Shown: one piece after another, positions 12,697-24,800 of the stretch
Position numbering within the stretch: the stretch's first letter is position 1
Layout: every line of letters starts with the position of its first letter
Source of the DNA: Echinococcus granulosus
Lineage: Eukaryota > Platyhelminthes > Cestoda > Cyclophyllidea > Taeniidae
Direction of reading: 5' to 3'
Length of the DNA: 64,000 nucleotides
NCBI RefSeq assembly: GCF_000524195.1
Contig: NW_020170383.1
Coordinates: forward strand, 1,727,758-1,791,757
Translations under genes and position numbers: made by a program
The notes under the pieces: generated by a model
Database searches by the model: none
What the model saw: the letters and a program-made list of their open reading frames with translations, nothing else
Told to the model about the DNA's origin: nothing

Positions 12697-15600
12697 CTCG
12701 CAACAGTGAAGAAACCTCTATAGGGGAAAAAATTCCATGATTAGTGACTGCAGCGATGTCATAATTGCTGCATTTGAGCAGTCCTGTGGCTCTCGCCCAG
12801 CTGATTTAGAAGAGGGAGATAGAAACAGACTAAAAATTTCCGATTTCAGCTTAAATCGCCTCGACCAATCGCCCAGTCCGCAAAAATGAGGGCAACCACG
12901 GCGACCAATGAAAGCGTGCCATCCCGCGGCGTTCAGTCTGAAGTGGTCGATAGGATGCAAAGTGAGGGTGCATGCGTTCTGGGCCTTGCGCGTCGCCTCC
13001 ACAATCCATTTCCCCCATTCATGAGTGCGTATGCCCGCTTTAACCCGCGCCTACCTGTGTGTGTGCGGCATATGAGAGTTTTTTACTTTTGGTGATCGCT
13101 AAATGACGATCGAAACGAGGATTTAAAGACTATTATTTCCCATTGTCTACACCTAAGTCAGTGTCTACCTATTCGGTGAGTAAATACATTTAAGTAGACA
13201 CAGTCAAAAAATGAGGTTTTTTCTTTAATTGATCGAAAAATTTAAGTGCTCGGGTAAAGGCATGAGAAGGTTTGTCTCTGTGACGAAGACGAAAATAATA
13301 GGTGAGCAGTAACTCCTCGCAAATCTGATAGCAGGGAATAGGTCAAGGGGGGAATCACCAAAAATTACATTATTAATAATGATGACCCAATCGTCCATTC
13401 AGTAAATTACACATGATATCAGAGGTAATAGTTGAGTATGACAGCTCTTCTACTTAATTTATTAGGCAAAGTGCTCAAGAAAATGGGTTGGAGATCCAAA
13501 CCCGCTAGGAGAACTCCAAAACGTTATGCAAAGCATTTGCATTTTAGCCATAATGTCGAAATGGATGCATTCCTTATTCAAGAGCGAATCCTTTAGTGCA
13601 TTTACCTAGTCCGACTAAAAAGTGACTTAAAGAAAAGAAAATTATTTTAAAAATGATATGGAGGTAAAACTGTTTCTACTCCGCTGCTAGCGCCTCACGT
13701 AAAACGTGCACAGTGCTTTCATACTAATCTTTAAATAATTCAAAGTTAGAGTTCTTTTACGACCAACGCTTGTGGTCTTCAAGGCTGATACTGGAACCGA
13801 AACAAACTGCGGATAGAAACTAAAATATGCGGGAAAAACGGGAAGCTGTTGTTAGGCTAGGAGCAGCTTATCATCGGTATTATCAATGACCATGGTAGCA
13901 GGCGGAGACGGACATGTGCATGACTGTCAGCATGGTAGTTGTGCCGGCCAGGCCAGGTGTTTAGGCGGTTAAAATTCCAATATAATAGGGCATAGCGATA
14001 TGGAGTGGAACGTTGAGTGTCTTTCTGGAGAAATGATGAATAAATGTGAAATATTGAGGCAGATAATTATTAAATAGATACAAGCAATCTAAATCAAGTT
14101 TGAAAAAATAAATAGAAGAATCAGAGAACTATGCGATAAAACTAAAGTTGACCTAACCACTGTTTGTTAAAGTCCGAAAATATCCGATATCTTCTGGCAA
14201 TTTCTGCTTGCAGTTAACTGACAAAATTTGTTGCATATTGGCAACAAAGCAATCACGAATCGGATGAAGACTGCCACATCACCCTACTCCACCCATGGGT
14301 CCGAAAGATGGCACTCGCTTGTGGTAGTAAATGATTGAACAAAGGAGTTAATGGTGTCTGTATTACACACAAGATAATGTTTTGGAGTGTTCAACACTTC
14401 GAATGTACCCTTATTTACAAAGTTATTAAAAGTGTGTATATTTAGTGCAAAATAGGTTATTAACATAATTGATTCTTCTAGGGAATAGTCCAGGAGAAAG
14501 ATCGTGCAATCACTGCTCCATATTCCATTTCGCATCCTATTTTTGAATAGGGGGTTAATGTCGCATTTTAACGTATGCTGTAATCTACATGCCATTCCAC
14601 GGCAGAATCACGTGACTTTCCTGAAGACGAAGGTAGGTATAATGCTCCCACAAAACATATGCATTAGGCATGCTGTAGGGATTGGGGTTACTGACATGTC
14701 TCGGAGGCCGGCCTACCTAGCGATGGTGCAATGGTGAAGACCCAAATTTGGTCTCTACCAAAACTAAGAGCTAAACAGCCATCGTATTACACCACTGATA
14801 TAAGATTGATGGGGTCATTTTCTTGGGGATTATAAGCATTTTGGAAGGAATTAAAATCATTGTCTGAAGTGCGTAAAGCAGAAACTCAGCATGGTAGTGT
14901 AGTGTAGCGAAAATGTTCCACAATTACCCAAGATTTGGCTTTATCTGTAAATGCTTGGCCCATGTATTTAAAAATAAGCCCTATCGACCCCTCCTACTTT
15001 TGAATATGCTCCAAATTAACTTTGAAGGTGTGTCCTATCCATTTTGAAATCGGTCACCCTAAAACGATCTTCACGAATGGAAACCAGTAACTGAGGCTGC
15101 AGAAGAGAATCAAACGGTGCCACTTAAGGTGAGAACATCGTTTGTGAAATTGTGCTCCATACAATTTTTCAACATTGTTACGGTAAAAAAAACTATCATG
15201 AACAGTCCATCCAAGCAAAGCCAGCTTAGAACATTGTAACAAAACTAAGACGTGACAATCTTTCCCAAGGAGTGTGCCATTCGTGTACCTACCTTGGTAA
15301 AAAGATCAAAGGACTTACAAAAGGACCAAACATAGGTACTTAATTCAAATGCAGATTTTATGGAACTGAAAAATTGAGGTATCACTAGCATTTACGATAC
15401 ATTTTGAATATAGACTTCCTGATAGTTTTCAACAGCACTGGCAACCGTTATGAAATGACAGGGTGTCCATAAATGTCACTTTATATGTACCCCACCATCC
15501 AGATGGGTGAACGGACCTAGCCTTATTCAATGACTAACGGTAGCATAAAAGAGTATCGACTATTGCCGCTGGCCAATCAAAGGGGGTCATTGGACAACGG

Positions 15601-17069
15601 AGAAACCAGAAATCGTATCTACAACTTATCTTCTAACACACGAAGATTCTAGTACAGCTAATACCTTGCTGTAAGTAATTCAATAACAGAGCGACAATTA
15701 ATGAAGAAACCAACTCTTAGAAATAAAATTAAGAAACGTGTAATTGACACATTAATTAATTCCAACCTTTATTTATCCAACAAATAACCCTGTCCCAATG
15801 TTGCGACCGACGTCAACAAGTATTTTAGCATAGTTCAAAAATCCGAATAACATCTATGCGAATCAGCTTTGACAAGCATAGAGAAGAATAACCTTGATTA
15901 GGTGAACTCAAAGTTATCACGACTTTCTTGACCGAGCCAAATGTTGTTGAAGAGATCAGAGAGAACACATTTGATGCAAGTGGAGGTGTTCCCTTTTTCC
16001 CACGTTCCACAGTAAAAAACTGCATAGCGTTATTTTCCAAATTTTTTTGTCAATTGCACCTAGTCATGAACTTCAGTCACCACAGTTTGAGAGGGTCATA
16101 ATACATATCGTTCCTCCCACTTTCACCACAATAAACACAGGCTTCCAGTCTTGTCCACATGAATGTACACCCTCTAATTGCGGTGGCAACGACGTCTTCC
16201 ACTGTCGCCTTAAACTCACCAGTGCAACAAAAAGCACAACTTCTCAAGGAACTATTTAATGATGGTTCAATGGGCTAGCAGGCATAACAGAATATTAAAT
16301 GTCTAAGTTTTGCATTAGTTTACATGAAGCAGCAACAGGGCGATCCCTTTGGCTTGGGCTCCTAAAAGTTGGAAAAAAGTAATAAAATTAGGTAATTGAT
16401 ATCCGCAATAATTAATGCAGGAGTAGGCCAAACGATAAGAGGCATCTATGACACTCGTGTACGCACTTAGTGGTTAGAGTAGGTTTATCAAACAGAACAA
16501 TTTCATGGCTCATCTATAGATTTCTATCTTTATGATTGGAGATTGGAATATTCCTGATGCCAGCAGCTAAGGCAAATATTTCAAGATTTAACTGCTACTT
16601 TAGCTGGGCATCAGAAGTAAGCTTGAAGCTTTCTAAAATATGAGTCGAGAATTTTACTAATTTGAGAATACCAGAATCCGAGAATTTTTCACATTAAAAA
16701 TTTACACAAAAAAGGGTTGAGAAGTAGCACACAAAAGAGTCACCAAATATTCTCCCGAAAAAGTTGGCGCTATTCCATATTTTTTGAGATAAATAACGCC
16801 CATTTCAAGCAGAAAATTTTCAGATTTGAGGGATGAGTCTGCTGGGGATGACTAAAGGCCCAGGCAACCGTTTCTCTTCAGACTTCTGGAAGCGTCTATT
16901 CTCGTGCCAGCATTCCGAACACTTTAGAGAGTCGGGCCACGCTCATTCCCGTCTGATTGGTTAATATCGCAAGTTGATGTACTTTAAGTGCACTCATGAT
17001 CATTCTAAGGCCAAGGTCAGTCAGGTATTATAAGTCCGCGTGATTGAAACAACCAAGTGACTTGAGTCA
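12697..17069. other. upstream region of the GPR158-like gene, no gene recognised
   Basis: The first 300 bases upstream of the receptor start carry a 94-codon open frame on the minus strand (12718-13002). It ends 22 nt before the ATG and shows no domain, so it is best read as 5' leader. From 13.1 to 17.0 kb I see only short frames and AT-rich sequence. Frames at 14284-14595, 14504-14737 and 15825-16259 look like chance. Confidence 0.45.
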
Positions 17070-17102
17070 TCATGCTGGCACACACCGCCTGCACCTCCTT
17101 CG
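17070..17102 (-). other. candidate terminal micro-exon of the Rab-like gene (basic, Cys-containing tail)
   Basis: After a GGGTAAG acceptor-like site, 11 codons read RRRCRRCVPA followed by a stop, in phase 0 as required by the donor at 17619. A basic tail with two cysteines near the end resembles the prenylated tail of Rab proteins. The acceptor lacks a good polypyrimidine tract. The alternative is that the donor is not used: reading on from exon 4 adds about 35 residues and stops at 17512. Confidence 0.25.
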
Positions 17103-17619
17103 CTTACCCATACACGTCGGTGAGAAACATATATATGTACTAAAGTCTTATTTTTTTATCTAGCTGGCAGCTCGAAATGATTCAGACCACTCATGTCAGA
17201 AGAGGAAAAGGGAAAAGTTGATTCGGTTATTGTGCTAAATGCGCATTTATCAAATACCAGCTCAACTGCTTACCAAATTTCCTTTCCATCATTCATATTT
17301 TTTTATACTGGTGTGCTTAATTTTACTCGACGAAATCACCATCTCCTCCTATGCACCCTTTGGCGCCAGAGTTCGGTATTTACAGGAAGGGGGAATGATC
17401 TACTTTCTCGCCAGTAAAAGCCTCGAGAAATTGGACTCTGGTCAGGCACACAGCCCAAGTGACCTATGTGCTGTTACTTCATATAGACACTACACTTGTA
17501 TTTTAGAACACCTAGCGGAAGCATCTTGGATTCCGATGTTGTTTAAGGAGAGGGGAGCAATTGAGTTGGCATCTTGAGGATTGTGTGATGTGTGAGTAGA
17601 GGAAGTTTGCCGCACTTAC

Positions 17620-20600
17620 TGGTGGAGGTGGCACCGGTATGTCGAGTGCTTTGGCAGCGCTCACGCAGAAGACCTCATTGACATCTTTTTGTCCGGATTT
17701 GGCGGAAGCCTCAAAGTACACATAACCGTTCTGAGTCGCGAAGCTGCGAGCAGTCTCCAACTGTACCTGTCGTGTCATGTCCTTCTTTAGACCAACCAGC
17801 ACTTTCACGCCTTTTAGAGGCAGTCCGGCATTGATTTTACTAATCCAAGCTGAGAGACCGTCGAAGGATGCTTGACTAAAGAAAAAAGATTTGTACGGGC
17901 CCGCTTAATCGATTTTGAAATCGATCACCTTTTAACATGTCAGCTTATCCTATTAGCTAACTTAATCATTGTGACGATAAAGGCGCTTGTTTTTTTGGTA
18001 ATATTAAGTGGATTACTGAAGTTGACCACGAATATACGTTTGTGATTATGATTTGTCTGCTACCAGGATATTTTCAAGCCTGAAAACCAACCGAAAACCA
18101 CTTGGAATCGCATAGCCGGGGTAAGATTCTCTCAGTACATAAACAGTAGGACCCGTCGTTGTTTCAAAAAAGAGGCTAACTGATAGCGCCTGTTGAGGCA
18201 GTTATTGCAGGACAGTTGTTACTTATCAAGACAGGTGGTCGCGTATGGGTTGATATACATGAAAAGTGACGACGGTAGTCCCCAAAAATTGGCATAGGAT
18301 ATTTGGGCAAGTGAAAAATCGAATCCTCGATGGAACTTCTTACTAAGCGAAGCTCCTGCTTTGTGCAAGAAATTGAAGTTGGAAGAAACAGACAAAATAA
18401 CTGGGCTTCTGAAGCCTGTCAAGGGATGCAATGAATACTTGTTCTTTTTTCCGTTTTTTAAATTAAACTTGGAGCACTTCCGAGAGGTGTTTTTTTATTT
18501 AAATATGTCTATGGAGTTACGAAGAAAATCAATATTTAATTTTATCGAAGCCATTGTTTATTCAATAAAACAGCACGGATTTAAAGATGCTTACAATGTT
18601 GTTAATATTATAATATCACCGGATTAAATTCACATGAGACAAGCAAAGCGTATGGCTCTTGCACAGGCCAGGCCTCTCCTCTATAGCAGAGCAACTCAGT
18701 GAGCAGGCGAATGCTGATGAAAGGCAGGTAACGAGTCACACTGAGTCAAAAGTTTATGCTAATGCAGCAGTGACATTCACCCTAGATTTCATTATCCTTA
18801 GTCAAATAACAAACAATGTGATATATTTTAGCGGTTTTATCTGTAGATTTCATCGACAACTTTCGTTTTGATTCAACAATTCCTATCCGTAGTTAGCAAA
18901 ATTCCGACTAGCAATGCCTGAGTCAACGCAATGGACCCGAGAGAGATCAGGTGCACGAATATAAAGGCGGTGAAACAATTAATTTTTTACCTAGTTACGT
19001 CGAAACAGAGAATGGCTACTTCAATGCCGGCATAGACCCCCGCCGCTAAAGATTGATATTCAGGTGAACCCGGCTAAAAATGAGGAAAAACTCAGAGGAA
19101 ATTATTAGTGTTGGGTACTTATGATCAACATAAACGATTTTTAAAAATAGAAATATTTTGTTTTGGAGAAAGGCACTTTATTAGCTTTATCCCTAATAGC
19201 GCTTAAACTTTATTTACTAAAAACAAATTCCCTAAATAAATTTCCACCAGCAGCTTAAATGGTAGTTAGTCGAATCAGTAAGTTAAATAACAAGACAAAA
19301 TTACTGTGTAAAAGACTGGACCGAACTCAAGGTTCGGAAACAAAACCATAGTAAATCAAGTAGAACATCAGATTTACATCTAGCGAGTTTCCAACCATCT
19401 TAAAGCAACCGGGGCATTATTCTCATGTCAGCACAACAAAAACGCTTCATATAGGCTGCTTTTCCTGAGGAATAAGTGTGGATTTCTTGGCAATCCCTTT
19501 AGATCATCGGTTGTGGTTATATAGACAAATAAATCAACCGTATGAGTCGTTAAAGGGGCGCGTTCACTTTGACAACTAGAATGTTGCTACAGTAAGGGCA
19601 GAGGAGTGAGTAAAAATGGCAATGCTACGAAACAAAGGTGCCTAAGCGGCAAAGGGTAGTAGTAAAGCTTGGGAGCCTCTAATCCTGATGCTAGAGGAAG
19701 TACTCTGCAAGTTCCCTCATAATTTAACATTGGATCCGGTTTTTCTTCAAATGCTGTGCTTTGCTCAATTTTTTGACTTTCTTCCATGGGAAAATGTTAT
19801 AAAAATACGCAAATTCCTCTTTAAGTAATGCCTTGTGAACATCATTACACCTGGATGCTGGAGGTGCAGCTTGTGTTTAAACAAAGATAGCTGCGTTGCA
19901 AATGCTAACACCTTTTTTAATTTCGGGATCACTTTATAGATCTAAATAACAGCTTCCTAAAAACAGTAAGGCATTGAGTCGATTTATGCAACACTCGAAC
20001 TGACAAATTGTTTTTAAATCGTTCTAATTCACAAAATTATGACAAGGGATAGATGGTGCTTACCACATCGTAGATTGAAAATTTGACTGTATTTCCGTAG
20101 ACGTCTGCGTTGCCTATCGGCATGTTAAGAAACGTGGATGTGGTGGTATTTTGAAACTTCTTATCGATGAACCGATTCACTAATGCCGTCTTCCCGACAC
20201 CTAGTTAGAGGCACATAGCAAACAGGTATCGCGTCAGTAAGGAGTACATTTGCCGCTGAAGCTTAGCATTACATGGATTGTCTTGTTGTGGTTCTTCTGA
20301 TGGGCCTAATCAGCACCTACCTTCCACATTGATCCGTAAAACATTTTTGCGTATGGTTCAACATTACACGTTCTAGTTCAATACGCTTAGTGGCACCGCT
20401 ACTATCCGTCTCATTAACTATCACCGTTTTATCGTCACGAAAAGAACTTACGCATTAAACGTTGCTGTTATTTCAATGCCAAAAAATCCGCAGAAAGCAC
20501 TCCGATTTGTTGAGTGGATTTGGGCACTACTACACCACACAGTTGAAAAGAGTTGTCAATAAAATGTGACGCTGCTATTTACAGTAAGCCTAAAAACTCA

Positions 20601-21804
20601 CCAAATCTGTGAAATAGTTCACAAGTAGGGTGAAAAAGATTGCAGTAAATTTAGTAACTTTCAACGGGTTCCCTTGCTTAGTTGACCGAATGGAGGAAAT
20701 TGGTACTTAGGTGCATGCTTTTGCAATAAATTAATGCATTCGAATAAAGTTTATGCTTATTACTTTGCTTAAAGTCAAACGTCTTCATGGCATCTTTAGG
20801 TGTTGCCAAGAGAGCTTGCACTAAAAGAGTTTCCGTTTACGTGTAGCAACATGTGGGCTGTGAACTGCACGCTTTTGGTTTTGCTGATGTTTTGCACATT
20901 GAGTTGCTGTCATCAATCATGCTCGGATTACTAACATTAAAGGATTTAATTGGTTATCAAGTAATCAAAATTACCAGGCCATATTTCAGATATAACAGAC
21001 AGAATGCCTTTCATTTCTCTACTATAAATGAGCATGTCGACAACTATTTGCGTCTCCCTCACTGATTGGTTTGTCGAGAATGGTAAACAACATATAATCT
21101 CTACGAATACTTTTCTTTAAAGGCAAATGCTATCGACTATTCTAAGTTTATTTGAACTTATAAACCGATGAAGATATGAGTACAAATGAAAAGCAATGCT
21201 CATACGCCGTTCGGTTTCATGGATGTCACATTAATTACCCATGATGCTGTTTAAACCCGGAAGCTCTTGGGGAAAACCAGTAAAACTTTTTTTTTTTTTA
21301 CAAATCAGATCACATCTGTAAGCACAAACATACATTTCACTGATTTCTACAGTTAATATTAGGCCTAGTTTTGCTCTTGAAGTTCGACAAGGAATTATAC
21401 ATAGGCTAAGTTGGTAGCTTGGAATATTTTTTGAAGGCTATTTTTAAGTATTTCTAAGGACAATGACGCGGATTCGGATAAAATGGTGAAATAAATATAC
21501 GTTGCATATCATTCATTCTAGGCAAAACAGATAAGCAAACAGTACCTCAAGCCGGATGCTCAAACCGAATAGATCTAAATAACACTAACAGGTATAAAGA
21601 ATTTGAGGCTGTGTAGTAATCGAATGAGCTGGCATTCAGCCTAGCTCCCCAAATTCAGCCCTTTTGGGTTTAAGTCAAACAGTGGATACAAAAACATAAA
21701 GCCTATCCATATTAAATGGTATTCATGTTTAAAAAAATAAAAGGGAGAGAGTGCTTACCCTTGTCACCAAATACACCAACGTTTACGGTCTTCCCCTCTT
21801 CCAT
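17620..21804 (-). CDS. divergent Rab-like small GTPase, 4 exons plus uncertain tail
   Basis: Exons are 21759-21804, 20064-20200, 18991-19073 and 17620-17875, with consensus splice sites and matching phases, giving 174 residues before the tail. The P-loop is GDKGVGKT (residues 13-20), split by the first intron. A switch I threonine is at T38, 19 residues after the P-loop lysine as in Rab5. G3 is DVPGSPE (60-66), G4 is VGLKKD (116-121) and G5 is EASAKSG (144-150). In ordinary Rabs G3 reads DTAGQE and G4 reads NKxD; here Ser stands at the catalytic Gln and Leu at the Asn that reads guanine. The core otherwise follows the Rab fold (ILCFDVTS, DVNEVF). Rab proteins direct vesicle traffic at membranes; the partner is unknown. 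An IFT27/RABL-type protein is the main alternative. The C-terminus is unresolved, with a candidate exon at 17070-17102. Confidence 0.75.
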
Positions 21805-24800
21805 TTGCCCGTTTCGATTGTGCCTGCTTTGTCGTGGGTACTGAGTAATGCTAAAGCGAGCAACTTAATGCTGGAGGCATCTTGAACGACGGCATTGTCA
21901 CGCACTCGCGGTTGTGTGTGCGTGTGTGCACGCCTGGCAGGGTTTGCCAACACCGCTGAGTGGCTCTCAGTGCCAGTGGGTGAGTGAGTTAGCTGGTGTG
22001 TGTGTGTAGTGAGGGTGGTACGTAAATGCTTAGGTTACACCACAGCTTGTGGCATCTCCATGTATGCTGCTTGACAAAGCAGCTCACATACTGAAAAGCA
22101 TCACTATCATCACCTTGACTCTATCCTTTGCTTTCTTTCAAGCACCCAACCACGCCTATAACTGACATGACATGCTATATTGTTAACGGGAAGCTTTATT
22201 TTATCCTATACTTGTCATGAAAACCTGTTTTTGTAATTTAGTATTTGGACCTTACTAGCACATCAATCATTCGTTAGCACAGCTGAGGCTTGAAACTGAA
22301 ATCGTCAAGTGTGAGCTACACAGAAGAGATAGTGACCTGCTTCCAACTAAGCTGCCCAACCCATCCTCTCGATATTGTCAGAGGTGGATGTTGAATTATA
22401 TTTGATGCATATCCATATATTGAAAACTGACAACTGACAACTAGGCGGCAGCATTTTTAAAAATAAGTTGGCGGAATTATCTAAGGAAAAGTTATGAATA
22501 GCATTTGGTAAATTTAAGTAAACTTGTTACCGTAGTGCTCTGATAGTTTGTTCAATTAACTATTTGATTATGCAGGCACCCATACAAAATTAATTCCATC
22601 ATTACAAATATTTCAATTTCGGTTAGTCACCATGTCACTTCAACTTATCTTTATCCCTCTTTTTCCGATTTTTACAGGGACAATTAGACTTGCATTCAAG
22701 TATTGCCCCTCAGTTTAAGATACGGAGAGGTAATTTGTCGCACTAAGAAAACTTAAATAGGCGCAGACACAAGTAGATATGCTCGGAGGAATTTTACCTC
22801 CCGACAATTTTGATAGAGCACTCACTGAGTCCATTCTAGCACCCTTAAGGATTGTCGGGGATACAACCCACGCCTCTAGAATGATTCATCGAGACAAAAA
22901 CTTTTTTATTTTTCAAAAGTCCTTGCACAACTTGAATCAATTTTATGCTATAAATAAAAAAAGAACTCGCAAGCTCTCGGCGGCATCACTGTGGGGCGCA
23001 AAGTGGGCCAAGTGTCCTTTAGGTCTTTTGCGCTCAGGTGTTTTTGCAAACCAAATCAACAGTTTTGACTAGGAGATCCACGGCAAAATCTACCCCCTAC
23101 TAACAAATGCACGGTAGAGGCGCCTTATTCGTGTAAACGTTCTGCTTCGGTATTGGCCTCACGGAATCACGCAGGCAGCACCAATTTTGGCCGCACCGAA
23201 AGCCAAAGTTATGCCAAACACTACCAATATATTCATAGTTTAGATGTGACAATTTAAGTATTTGTTGCATTCATTCCGATTAAAAGATAGAATTTACCCC
23301 CTTGAGGACCGGAAGGGGGGGAAATATTTCAAGCTTTAATTTTGATGAAGTTGGAGAGACCTTAGATGGAACAAATATCCAACTTTAGCGATTACCTTAA
23401 AGCACTGTCCAACTTATTCACAAATCATTACCACTGGGATTACTCTCTGGTTCTTTTAAAAATAAACCATTGTTACTGCAGCACTCATTGTGGTAATAGC
23501 AAAGTGTGTTTAAGATTCAGCATTCGAAAGTGCATTAAACAGCACGCATGGCTGGGCGAGATTTTGGATTTTACTGCTATCAGATGAATCCAAACTAATT
23601 CAAGGTAGATACGCATAGCAATTTTCATTTAAAACAACTGACTGAAAGTCTTAACGAGGCCTTATAATCATGCGTGAGATCATGAAAGTCCAGCAATTTC
23701 CATTAGCAGTCCCGTGTGCTAACAAAAGTACTTAACAGCATCGATAAAAGATTAGCAGATAAACGTAAAACTGGTAGAGTCAAGGTCTGTGGGGAAAAGT
23801 ATCTTGTCGATCAAGAGCGTCACCTATCATCCTATACTTTATTGCAAGAGGAACTCTGTTAGGGTATTCAAATTACTAAGATCTGTATTGTAGGGAGACT
23901 CTGCATGCCGATGGAAATATCGCGTGTGAAGGTACACATCAGTATGTCGTCTTTTCAATGTGGGCAAAGGAGTAAATCTTTTGCAGACAATGAAGAAAGC
24001 AGGCCAACCATGCATGGAGTCCAATCACATGAGCTAATGCATTTCTCAAGTGTGTGCCAAGCTAAGGGCATTGTAACGTAGGTGGACTCAGCGTGATCTT
24101 TTGACAAGCTACAAAACATGGAACGTAAACGAGACAGGGGCACACAGGACCAGTATTCTGTAGCCAAATGAAATGACGTGGTGTCTGAGTGGATTAAGAG
24201 CCAAAAACTGCGAAAAGTGGGTACTTAGAACTTATTCATTTATTTTCTTCCAAAAAAGTAATAATGACTGGACATATATCTTTTAGGGTGGGGAGGAGCT
24301 CAAAATGCTTCATTCATTCGAGAATGTTTAGGCAGGATTAATAAACGAATATAAAACTGGAACAAATCGTAAGACATTTGGTCCCACGTTAAGAATTCTC
24401 ATTCGGTTTCCTCTTTACAGTACCGTTCCAATGTAACGCATTTTTGGCTACTTTACTTTTGATCCTCTATTGTCGTTTTGTGACAGTCGCTTAGATTTCC
24501 TGACAAATTCCCTTTATCAGCTCAGATTAGTCAACCGAGGCACTGATTCTGAGTCGAGAATTCTAGTCATTGAAACATACAAGAAACCTCATGACCTTAG
24601 TAAGGTAACTTTCAATAAGAGCCACCCATGACGGATAAGGTACCTCTTTATGCAGAGCAGTGTGGAACAGTAAATAACCCTTGCAAATATCCTCGAAAGT
24701 GGGGAGGAAATGACAACGTGAAATACTTAAGGAGTTAAGAATCATGTTTGTCTGCAACATTTTGAGAAAAAGAGTGACACGTTCCAGAGCGAACGCACAG

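Noticed and set aside
12886..13095. Plus-strand frame near 13 kb
   Set aside because: It is antisense to the GC-richer leader of the GPR158-like gene and has no motif.
17620..21804. Assignment of the Rab-like gene to IFT27 (RABL4)
   Set aside because: The G3 and switch regions do not match IFT27 well; only a general Rab-like call is supported without a phylogeny.
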